Of a stretch of DNA of 64,000 nucleotides, positions 55,201-64,000 are shown piece by piece. Position numbers and translations under genes: made by a program. How positions within the stretch are numbered: the stretch's first letter is position 1; each line of letters starts with the position of its first letter. Source of the DNA: Fragum whitleyi (lineage: Eukaryota > Mollusca > Bivalvia > Cardiida > Cardiidae); the NCBI GenBank assembly GCA_948146395.1, contig OX411555.1:57226187-57290186 (forward strand), in the 5' to 3' direction. The notes under the pieces were generated by a model. It was not told the DNA's origin, ran no database searches, and was given only the letters and a program-made list of their open reading frames with translations.

Positions 55201-58200
55201 AAACATATGAGATACTGTTGGTAAGAATATTTGTGTTACATATGTGACCCGTCATGCGAATAGGGACCATCTGGGATTGCGCAGACTGACTAGGGTCAAG
55301 CCTTTTGCGTTGGCTTTATTTATAATTGTTCAGTATTATATATCGGTCGAGGAATGAAAAACATTAAAGACATTATAAAACATATAAGATACTGATGGTA
55401 AGAAAATAATTGTTAAATGAATAATATGTACTTAGTGCATTGTATAAAAAATATTTAACGAGGTTAGGGGAATTGATAATTGTCGAGGATCTGTTGAGAC
55501 AAATATCAATTCCTACAGCCAAGTTAGATACTTTATGCTATCTGCAAATATGTTATGACATTTCCAACAATTTCACAAGTGGGCATAGCAAAGCCTCTTG
55601 TCAGCCTGTGCATCCACACAGGCTGACTAGAGGCTTTGCTATGCACTTTGGAGATTGATAATGTGTTATCACCTCTACAGGCAGTCAGAGAATATTCTTA
55701 TTGCATTGTTTCTGATATCTAGGTTGCCCAATGTCTGTCTGTAACAAATGTGGGATTGTTGGAAATGTCATGCACTGGATCAAATGAATATTGTATTTCT
55801 TTAATGCAAAAAGAGAGAAATCTAAAAGTTTTAGGACAAATCTAATAAAGCATGTCATTTTGCATGCCATTACTGTATTTGGCAATGTGATATCATTGTA
55901 AAACAGACCCTGCTTAGATAATGTCAAATTGGGTGAAATAAGTAAAAGAGGGATTCAAACTTTAAATGATTTGACTGGTCTGGCTTTGAAATTACCTTAA
56001 ATAAGTAATAATCTATTGAATGATCCCTATAACCGGCTGCAAAACATAAAAAAAAAAAAATCCCCTCAATTGCTACTGTTTTAAATAGAGTTATAAAAGT
56101 GCTAGAATGATTGACTTGCATTTTAGCCAATTCTTGTAAATTAATGTTTCTTCAAAAATAACAGTGTGATCTTAGACCTATGGAGCAATTCAGGCCATAA
56201 ACCTCCTCTCATGAATTGTGCTCAAGGTGAGCTATTGTGATCGAGCTGTGTATGGCGTCCGTCGTCCTGTCGTCCGGTTGTCCGGTCGTCCGTCAACATC
56301 TTGTGTGCACTCTAGAGGCCACAGTTTTGGCCCAAATGTCTTGAAACTTGGTCAGAATGTTTGTCTCAATCAACTCTCGGTCAAGTTCGAAAATGGGTCA
56401 AGTTGGGTGAAAAATGGGGTCAAGGGGTCAAATCTTAGATGAACCTTGTGTGCACTCTAGAGGCCACATTTTTGGTCTAAATGCTTTGAAACTTGGTCAG
56501 AATGTTTGTCTCCATCAAATCTCGATCAAGTTCGAAATTGAGTCAAGTGGGGTAAAAAATGGGGTCAAGGGGTCAAATCTTAAAAAAACCATGTGTGAAC
56601 TCTAGAAACCGCATTTTTGGTCCAAATGTTTTGAAACTTTTACAGAATGTTTGTCTCCATCAAATCTCGATCAAGTTCTGAATTGGGTCAAGTGGGGTGA
56701 AAAATGGGGTCAAGGGGTCAAATCTTAGAAAAACCTTGTGTGCACTCTAGATCAAATCTCGATCAAGTTCGAAATTGGGTCAAGTGGGATCAAAAATGGG
56801 GTCAAGGGGTCAAATCTTAGAAAAACTTTGTGTGCACTCTAGATCAAATCTCAATCAAGTTAGAAAATGGGTCAAGTGGTGTCAAAATTGGAGTCAAGGG
56901 GTCAAAACCTAGAAAAACCTGTGTGCACTCTAGAAGCCACAGTTTTGGCCCAAATGTCTTGAAACTTGGTCACAATGTTTGTCTCCATCAATTTTCGGTC
57001 AAGTTCGAAAATTGGTCAAGTTGGGTCAAAAATGGGGTCAAGGGGTCAAATCTTAGAAAAACCATGTGTGAACTCTAGAAACCACATTTTTGGTCCAAAT
57101 GTCTTGAAACTTTACCAGAATGTTTGTCTCCATCAAATCTCAATCAAGTTCGAAATTGGGTCAAGTGGGGTCAAAATTGGGGTCAAGGGGTCAAATCTAA
57201 GAAAAACCTTGTGTGCTCTCTAGAAGCCACATTTTTGGCCCAAATGTCTTGAAACCTGGTCACAATGTTTGTCTCCATCGATCTCAACCAAGTTCGAAAT
57301 TAGGTCAAGTGGGGTCAAAAATTGTATCAAGGAGTCAAATCTTAGAAAAACCTTGTGTGCACTCTAGAGGCCATATTTTTGGCCCAAATGTCTTAAAACT
57401 TGGTCAGAATGTTTGTCAACATCAAATCTCGGTTAAGTATGAAATTGGGTCAATTGGGGTCATAAATGGGGTCAAGGGGTCAAATCTTAGAAAAACCTTT
57501 TGTGCACTCTAGAGGCCACATTTTTGGCCCAAATGTCTTGAAACTTGGTCACAATGTTTGTCTCCATCGAATCTCAGTCAAGTTGGAAATTGGGTCAAGT
57601 GGGGTCAAAAATGGGGTCAAGGGGTCAAATCTTAGAAAAACCTTGTTTACTCAAATATCTTGAAACTTCGTCAGAATGTTTGAATGAAACCTAGGTTTAG
57701 TTTGAAATTGGGTCAAGTTGGGTCCAAAATGAGGTCAAGGGGTCAAATTTTATTAAAATCCTTGTGTGCACTCTTTGATTGAAAATTATGTATTTTGGTC
57801 AGAATGTTTGTCTTGAAATCTTACACGAGTTGGATAGAGGGTCAAACACATTTTTTAGTACTTTAGAGGCAACATATTTGTCTGAAATGTTAACTTCTTG
57901 ATATCTTTGACTTTTGTTAAGCCATGCATCAGATGAGCGTTTAAGGGCCAAAGGCCCTCTTGTTTTGGTTCTAGGGTTGATAGGAAAGGAAAGATATGTG
58001 ATCAGAGAGGTGTGTTCAGAATAAACTGTGTGGATTGTTTAGATAGAACTAATGTTGTCCAAACAGCAATAGCAAGAATTGTCATGGAAACACAGGTTAG
58101 TAGGTCACAGGTTGTTGTCATGGCAATAATTACAGCTTGGTACCCTGCTTGATTTACTCACATTACTTTCAATGTCGCCACAAAAGCACCAAACTATTGC

Positions 58201-61200
58201 AAGTACCTATGAAAATGTTGGCACTTACAATAGTTTTGGGCTGACCTATGGAGCTGGAATAAGACATTAACTCATGGGAGGAATCCAGTGCCTTCTCCAT
58301 ACTCTATCTTAAGAAAGTGGACCTGTAATAGTTCCGCAACGTTTCGGAAGTTATCACTTAAACAGTGTTAAATGAGGTTTCCTAATGATTTTCATTAGGA
58401 AACCTCGGTTAACATTGTGAAAGATCATGTGTCTTCCGAAATGTTGCGGAACTATTACATGTCCACTACCTTAATTGGATGGCAACTCTAAGTAGATTAC
58501 CGAATGCTTTTTATGCTACATAAATCATTATATGTGGACTATTTTTGTTACCATGGTAATCCATTTGAATAAGTAGTGCCCTAAGCAAGATGAAATGAAC
58601 AAAAATGAATGAGTTAACATGAATTAACCTTCTTCCAGTATTAATATTACTATTTCCTCTTTAATTATTTGCATGTAATTACTGTCATCTCTTATCCTTT
58701 TGATGGGTTATTGCATTCACAGATGTAATTGCCTCATTGTAAACTTGGGCTATTACCAAATTTAGAGGCTTTCTGAAATCACATTGTTGTATCTAAATAT
58801 TATTATTACTGATTTTTATTCTCATAGAAAACAAGACCGGGTTAAGTCTAAATTATGGCTTCATTGTAAGAACTATATATTGTAAGTGATGTAATTTTAA
58901 TGATTTAACTTTCTATTGAAAGGTTATTACAAAAAGTTCTAGATGAGAGGAATTAAATACTCATACAAGTGTCAAATTAATTTTCGGGATGAAACTCTAT
59001 GTTGAGTATATAGAGGATAATTGTTTGAGTGAACAACAAAAGGCTCTGCCACTCGTGAAAATATAGCTTTGTTGTTTTCTCAATGAAATATCAATTGATC
59101 TTACTCAAAAAACAATGATTTTTAAGCCATTAAAGAAAGCCATCTAAATCAGTTTTTAGCTCCACTGACTGAAAGCCACTGGGGCTATTGTCATGGTGTT
59201 GTGTCCGTCGTGGGGTCGTCCGTCTGTCGGTCCGTCCGTGCGTGTGTCCGATCGTAAACTTTTTCTTTAAAAATCTTCTCCTCAGATACTACTCGATGAA
59301 TTTCAACCAAACTTCACAGGAATTATCCTTGGGTGACCCTCTTTCAAAGTTGTTCAAGAAATTTTGATCCAATGAAAAACATGTATTTAATGGGCGTTGC
59401 TAATTTCCAAATATGGTAAAAAATGAGTTTTCTCAGATTCTAATAGATGGATACCATTAAGTTTTACATGAATGATCCTTGGGTGACCCTTTATCAGTCT
59501 ACCAAAAATTATTGTGATCGGATGAAAAATATGCATTTTATGGGCGGAGGTCATTGCTCTATATGTTATAAAGTGAAAACTTTGCAAATCATTTTCTCAG
59601 AACTAATTGATGGATATCAACCAAATTTCACTGGAATGATCCTTGATAGAACCTTTATCAGTCTACCAATAATAATTGTGATTGGATGAAAAATATGCAT
59701 TTTATGGGCGGAGGTCATTGCTCTATATGTTATAAAGTGAAAACTTTGCAAATCATTTTCTCAGAACTAATTGATGGATATCAACCAAATTTCACTGGAA
59801 TGATCCTTGATAGAACCTTTATCAGTCTACCAATAATAATTGTGATTGGATGAAAAATATGTATTTTATGGGCAGAGGTCATTTCTCTATAACATGTTTT
59901 ATAGTGGAAACATTGGAAATCAATTTCTCAGAATGTAATTAATGGATTTCAACCAAATTTCACTTGATTGATCCTTGAGTGACCCTTTATCAGTCTACCA
60001 AAAATTATTGTATTTGGATGAAAAATATTTATTTTATAGGTGGAGGTCATTTCTCTATATAATATATATTGGAAACTTTAAAAACCATTTTCTCAGAATG
60101 TAATTGATGGATATCAACTAAATTTCACTGGAATGATCCTTGAGTGAACCTTTATCATGCAGCGAAAAATTAATGTCATTGGATGAAAAATATGTCTTTT
60201 CATGGGCAGAGGTCATTTCTCTATATGTTATATATTTGGAACTTTGAAATTCATGTCAACAACAAATATCTTAAAATCTAGGCAAACCTTAGATTTGTTT
60301 TTTCAAAAATTTCAAGCCTGTGGAGCGACTCAAGCCATTCATGGCTTTCTAGTTATATCTTAGAAAAACTCTAATTACTGATTACCAATACTGGAGGGTT
60401 TGGTTTAAAATATTTGAATGTAAACAGTGTTTCACTAACACTTTAATTATTTTGTAGTGCAGGAAATTAGGTCTCCTTGCCCCTGATGAGAATCTTCCAG
60501 AGAACTGTCGTAAAGTATTCCAGCAAGTTTGGGCTAACACAGGGGACGCCATCAGTAGACAGTATGCTGGAACTGCAGCTTTGAAGGTATCTAGCAATCA
60601 CTTGTAAAAAGCTGCCCTGATTTACTTAAGGGATTATTAATTAAGACGTTCCTGTTTTACAAAATTTTGGACCTGTCCAAATTCAAAGGTTTTGCAGACG
60701 AAAATTTAAGGTGGATTTAATTTGAAAAATAACCATTATGTAGGGTAGAAAATAGTGTGGAAAAAGAAGAATTTGCTTGTTCGAAGCAATTTCTTCTTTT
60801 TCACAATGTTTTCTCAATCATAAAATCACAGGCACGTAAAAAGCAGGGATTAAACAGCAAAGGGTTAAAGTCCCATTGCCTTGATCACATTCTTTAAAAA
60901 ATGGACATTCTTCAATAAGGCTTTTCATAACTAAATGGTTAATATGTGTAAGAACTCTTTTGAATGTTCTTTATTTGAATTGAGACGATTTTAATGATTT
61001 CTTATAGCAGTGAGAATCTTTTACATAGTCATTTAGAATTTTCTAGCACTTTTTAACAATTTTCTTTGTTAAAATTAGTTGTGCAAATATATATAAGAAT
61101 TCAGCGAATGGATTAAATAATGCTCCAGGATTTGATTAGAACTAGATAATTTGAGAATTTAAATTGAATTGAATCTCAACCATCTTACCAAATATATACT

Positions 61201-61281
61201 TATTTTACAGGGTGATTTTACTCGTACTGGAGAAAGAAAATTTTCTGGCATGATGAAAGATGGTGTAAACTCTGCTAATAG
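52035..61281 (+). CDS. INPP5F: Sac-domain phosphoinositide phosphatase, INPP5F/SAC2-like, partial (five exons)
   Basis: This gene encodes part of an enzyme that removes phosphate from phosphoinositides (INPP5F/SAC2 is an endosomal 4-phosphatase). Exons 52035-52227, 55143-55220, 57975-58095, 60458-60586 and 61211-61281 join in phase to 592 nt of open frame. The order matches the core of the Sac domain: IGDAYL and FDFHEYCRGMKFENV, then the P-loop RINCVDCLDRTNVV with catalytic Cys and Arg, then ISRQYAGTAALK, then GDFTRTGERK and KDGVNSANR. GDFTRTGERK with KDGVNSANR points to INPP5F rather than SACM1L, FIG4 or synaptojanin. The N-terminal half of the Sac domain should lie upstream of 52035, but I could not find it between 38.9 and 52 kb. 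The 3' part, starting with the YYLNRF region, lies beyond 64000 or was not found. The family is firm; the ortholog call is strong. Confidence 0.88.
52228..53296. other. INPP5F-like intron, no feature found
   Basis: No second exon or mobile-element end was recognised between exon a and the TTAA family B copy. Confidence 0.5.
53297..53539. mobile_element. TTAA element family B, copy 6
   Basis: The left end is TTAACCCTTATCATGCTG. The right end is diverged (CAGCAAAACAAGGGAATA). It lies between INPP5F-like exons a and b. Confidence 0.8.
53858..55030 (+). mobile_element. Helentron-like element, TATRCGCCCGAAGGG type, copy 1
   Basis: The 5' palindrome is ATGCCCGAAGGGTCGTAT. A CCGTCTGTCTGTCC tract and ~170-bp units (GCGCAACTCCTCCTAAACTA) follow. 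The end is GGGCGTATATGCGCC and GCTCTTGTT. Confidence 0.85.
55143..55220 (+). CDS. INPP5F: INPP5F-like exon b
   Basis: This 78-nt exon (phase 2 to 2) encodes CRGMKFENV, then KDIIKHMRYCW. The acceptor is ctatatttcag and the donor is GTAAGA. A decayed copy lies about 100 bp downstream. Confidence 0.88.
55307..55395 (+). pseudogene. decayed tandem copy of INPP5F-like exon b
   Basis: The region repeats exon b with its upstream intron (ataattgttcagtatta) and downstream donor (gatggtaaga). The acceptor AG has become CG, about 30 bases encoding FENVSILTAG are lost, and TGT of the RYCW codons has become TGA. It cannot serve as a functional exon. Confidence 0.85.
56208..57966 (+). mobile_element. Helentron-like element, AGCTCACCTGAGC type, copy in the INPP5F-like intron
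   Basis: The 5' end is eroded, but GTGCTCAAGGTGAGCTATTG is clear. A CGTCCGGTTGTCC tract and about ten ~105-145-bp units follow, of the family seen at 25470-27001. The 3' end is GGGCCAAAGGCCCTCTTGTTT, which stops eight bases before exon c. Confidence 0.85.
57975..58095 (+). CDS. INPP5F: INPP5F-like exon c (catalytic P-loop)
   Basis: This 121-nt exon (phase 2 to 0) encodes VDRKGKICDQRGVFRINC and then VDCLDRTNVVQTAIAR. The CX5R active site of Sac phosphatases (CVDCLDRT) is intact. The acceptor is ggttctag, and the 3' end of a mobile element stops only about 8 bp before the exon. Confidence 0.92.
58182..58250. repeat. unrelated short foldback
   Basis: CCAAACTATTGCAAGT pairs with ACTTACAATAGTTTTGG around a ~20-base centre. 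It resembles the GGCTCAG hairpins in size but not in sequence. Confidence 0.5.
58309..58474. mobile_element. TTAA foldback family C, copy 3
   Basis: It is a full copy after INPP5F-like exon c with the same ends and central palindrome. Confidence 0.8.
59157..60354 (+). mobile_element. Helentron-like element, TAGCTCCACTGG type, copy 2
   Basis: It has the same termini and units as the copy at 38883, with one exact-looking unit duplication around 59580-59850. It lies in the intron before INPP5F-like exon d. Confidence 0.85.
60458..60586 (+). CDS. INPP5F: INPP5F-like exon d
   Basis: This 129-nt exon (phase 0 to 0) encodes CRKLGLLAPDENLP, VFQQVWANTGDAISRQ and YAGTAALK. The acceptor is attttgtag and the donor is GTATCT. 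Confidence 0.9.
60641..60868 (-). mobile_element. TTAA element family A, copy 9
   Basis: It is an inverted copy in the intron after INPP5F-like exon d, with left end TTAAGACGTTCCTGTTTTAC and right end GCAAAGGGTTAA. Confidence 0.85.
61211..61281 (+). CDS. INPP5F: INPP5F-like exon e
   Basis: This 71-nt exon (phase 0 to 2) encodes GDFTRTGERKFSGMMKDG and VNSANR. The acceptor is tattttacag and the donor is GTAAAC. The next exon was not found in the remaining 2.7 kb. Confidence 0.9.
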
Positions 61282-61374
61282 GTAAACTTGTCTCATTTCT
61301 GTTTAAATTCAGTTGAAAGTGAATGATTTTTTAAACAAAATGAGTATAGGCCTGTTACCTGGCATGATGGTTCA

Positions 61375-61660
61375 TCTGGTTAACAGGGCTGTCATAGTAC
61401 ATATATTAGGGTGTCAGACTAGAAATGATGGGATTTTTGGGTCGATTCTGTACAGCAAAACACATCCTTTACAACAATTGTCTCCCACCAAGGGTTGATA
61501 ATCGTAGACCTATATGGGATGAGCAGCAGGACCCTTGACAGGGATGTCATGGTAGTAGTAGTGAGAGAAATACCAGAAATCCATGGTTAGATACCCCAGC
61601 TTCTGCAATATGACTGAGAAAGTGTTAGAAGCATAGCTAAACCCCATTCAAACTCATAAA
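61375..61660 (+). mobile_element. tRNA-derived SINE, copy 3 (diverged)
   Basis: The body (GTTGATAATCGTAGACCTAT) and tail (CCCCATTCAAACTC) match copy 1. The head is barely recognisable. Confidence 0.75.
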
Positions 61661-61748
61661 TAAGCATCTTGTTAGGACAAGGTCATATGAATATGTTAAG
61701 GCTATTTAACAAGGGCCAATCTGTCAAGAATTTGCCATTAAGTGGGCA

Positions 61749-61902
61749 TTAAGGTTGTAAACCTGCAAAAGTTCTGCAACACATGATCTTTCCCAATGTT
61801 AACTGAGGTTTCATAATGAAATCATTAGGAAACCTTGGTATACACTGTTAAAGTTCAATACTTTCAAAGTGTTGCGAAACAATTTTGAGTTCACTACCTT
61901 AA
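61749..61902. mobile_element. TTAA foldback family C, copy 4
   Basis: It is a diverged but full-length copy flanked by TTAA. Confidence 0.7.
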
Positions 61903-62410
61903 AAAGTTTCACACCCTTGAATTGAAAGATAAGAGGTACCTTGTTTAACCAGTGTCTTAACACTTGTCTGTCCGTCCTAAATTTAATTTCTTAACTCAAC
62001 TTTTACCTGAAACTATTCCAGGTATGAATTTCATAATTATTGTTCATGAAGGTATGTCTCATTAATACCTATCTTTGCATGTCAAGGTCCCTTTTCAAGG
62101 TCAAAATTGTTAAAAAAGGCCTTTTCAGTAGAATTTTTATTGCATGAAAACAGCTTGTTGTTGACTTAATGTAATATCAACCTTATTGATTACAATGTGC
62201 AAGGTTATTAAACGAAATGTGAGACAAGAATCTATAGATTAAATGCATGATGACAGATATTTTATATCCTGGTGCATTCAAGCAAACCCTTTCTGCAAAC
62301 ATTTAATTTTGAAATAATGAGTTTTGTTTCATTCTCAAATAAAAGAAAAAGAATTAAACAGCTGTAAGGGCCTATGTATTTAAAGCATTTTACACTTGTT
62401 TTGTGTGTGT

Positions 62411-62670
62411 AGCCGCCATCCTAGCGCAATTAGTAGTGCACCCGACTGTCAATCAAGAGGCCCCAATGTCAGCACTCATCCTTTCTGACTATTTGTCTCA
62501 CACAAATTGGTTGATAATTGTAGACCTATGTTGGATAGCAGCTTGAGGCTAGGAGAGGATGTTATGGTAGTACTGGTGTGAGAATTACTAGGAATCCATT
62601 GTTAGGTGCTCCAGTTGCTGCAATATAACTGAAGGATTGTTAAAGTGGCGTAAAACCCCATTCAAACAAG
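62411..62670 (+). mobile_element. tRNA-derived SINE, copy 4
   Basis: The head GCCGCCATCCTAGCGCAATT with CTGTCA anticodon loop is clear, but the B box is lost. The body and CCATTCAAACAAG tail are intact. Confidence 0.82.
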
Positions 62671-62726
62671 CTAGTTTGTGTTAATCTAACAAGCAGCATG
62701 TATAATCTGTATATTATAGCAAAGCT

Positions 62727-62802
62727 ATGGCTCAGAGTAAATCAGTTGATACTGCCTATAAATATAAAAGGCAGTTACAACTTAAGTTTGCTCTGAACTA
62801 TC
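62727..62802. repeat. short foldback (GGCTCAG hairpin), copy 5 (diverged)
   Basis: ATGGCTCAGAGTAAATCAGT pairs imperfectly with GCAGTTACAACTTAAGTTTG. A half copy of the family also occurs at 4264-4303. Confidence 0.65.
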
Positions 62803-62860
62803 AATATGTTTTATCTTGAACTAATATGGTTGTTCAGGATAAAACACCACTTTCAACTTT

Positions 62861-64000
62861 TTTATACGCCCGAAGGGTCGTATTATGTTATGCCCTGGTC
62901 GTCCGTCCTTCTGTCCGTCCGTCTGTCTGTCCGTCCGTTAGCAATTTTTTGTGTGCGCGACTCCTCCTAAACTATCAATGGGAATAAGCTGAAACTACAC
63001 ACAAATACTCCCTATGATGTCTAGTTGTGCATAAGACCTTTGAAATTCAAATCGCTCCATTCATTCCTGAGAAATCTTGAATTATCTGCCCTTTAATATA
63101 ACCAAAATCACTGCTTTTTGTGTGCGCAACTCCTCCTAAACTATTCATGGGAATAAGCTGAAACTACACACAATTACTCCCTATGATGTCTTGTTGTGCA
63201 TAAGACCTTTGAAATTCAAATTGCTCCAGTCAATCCTGAGAAATCTTGAATTATCTGCCCTTTAATATAACCAAAATCACTGTTTTTTGTGTGCGCAACT
63301 CCTCCTAAACTATCAATGGGAATAAGCTGAAACTACACACAATTACTCCCTAAGATCTCTAGTTGTGCATAAGACCTTTGAAATTCAAATCGCTCCAGTC
63401 AATCCTGAAAAATCTTGAATTATCTGCCCTTTAATATAACCAAAATCATTGTTTTTTGTGTGCGCAACTCCTCCTAAACTATCAATGGGAATAAGCTGAA
63501 ACTAGACACATTTACTCCCTATGATGTCTAGTTGTCCATAAGACCTTTGAAATTCAAATTGCTCCAGTCAATCCTGAAACATCTTGAATTATCTCCCCTT
63601 GAATTAAACAAAAATCACTATATTTTGTGTGCAACTCCTACTTAACTATCAATTGAAATTAGATGAAACTAGACACAATTACTCTCTATAAAGTCTTGTT
63701 GTGCATAAGACTTTTCAATTCAAAATGCTCCAGTTATTCTAGAGTTATCTTGGATTATCTGTCCTTGAGTTGATGAAAAAAAAAAATTCTTGTTGGCTCA
63801 TTTTCTCCTACATCATGGATGGGAATGAAAGGAAACTTGCCATAATGACTCTGTAGGTTGTCTTTTAGTGCTTAGGACTAAATATATTTTCATATTTAAA
63901 TGTTATGGCACCATTTGTCTGTCTGTCTGTTTGCAATATTTTTAGCTATCATTCAAGCTCACGTTACTGACAAGCCAAGGTTACTGACAAGCCCCTTCGG
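62861..64000 (+). mobile_element. Helentron-like element, TATRCGCCCGAAGGG type, copy 2 (runs to the edge)
   Basis: The 5' palindrome is TATACGCCCGAAGGGTCGTA. A GTCCGTCCGTC tract and ~170-bp units follow, and the start of the 3' region (AAGCCAAGGTTACTGACAAG) is reached at the window edge. Confidence 0.85.

Overview
The window is animal nuclear DNA and most likely comes from a marine bivalve. It is AT-rich, its genes are split into short exons by long introns, and it is crowded with short non-autonomous mobile elements of the kinds common in clams and oysters. The species cannot be fixed from the sequence; a venerid-like clam is my guess. Only two host genes could be supported, both by joining exons at GT/AG sites with matching phases.

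Gene 1 (minus strand, 38649 down to 2898) is a complete alpha-carbonic anhydrase. Eight exons join to 1260 nt (419 residues). The three zinc histidines, the proton-shuttle histidine, the gate-keeping Glu and Thr and the disulfide cysteines are all present. It has an unusual Asn/His-rich insert near the C-terminus and a hydrophobic tail that may carry a GPI anchor. A second possible first exon (9585-9756) encodes a basic cytosolic stretch and a membrane anchor. It joins exon 3 in the same phase, so the gene may make a secreted or GPI form and a type II membrane form. Beside exon 6 lies a tandem array of six partial copies of that exon with its 3' splice site.

Gene 2 (plus strand, 52035 to 61281, open at both ends) is a set of five consecutive exons of a Sac-domain phosphoinositide phosphatase, best matching INPP5F/SAC2. 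It includes the catalytic CVDCLDRT motif. A decayed tandem copy of one exon follows the real one.

Nearly everything else is mobile DNA. (a) 1978-2542 is a 565-bp LTR element in miniature (TRIM) with 217-bp LTRs, a perfect tRNA-Pro-type primer binding site and a tRNA-Thr-like pol III module inside each LTR. (b) At least seven sequence families (8.8-57.9 kb and the right edge) share one plan: a 5' palindrome, a TCCGTC-type simple repeat, an array of ~105-310-bp tandem units, a terminal hairpin and a CTTGTT end. They look like Helentron-type non-autonomous elements. Two nested copies show insertion between T and T with no target duplication. (c) Several families of TTAA-flanked inverted-repeat elements (piggyBac-like) are present, two of them large (1.4 and 3.9 kb). 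(d) tRNA-derived SINEs and short foldback elements are also present.

Layout: 1-1.8 kb unassigned AT-rich DNA; 1.8-2.8 kb foldback element with the TRIM inside it; 2.9-9.8 kb carbonic anhydrase body; 9.8-38.6 kb its long 5' introns filled with repeats; 38.6-38.9 kb its first exon and TATA box; 38.9-52 kb repeats; 52-61.3 kb Sac phosphatase exons separated by repeats; 61.3-64 kb SINEs and the start of another tandem-array element.
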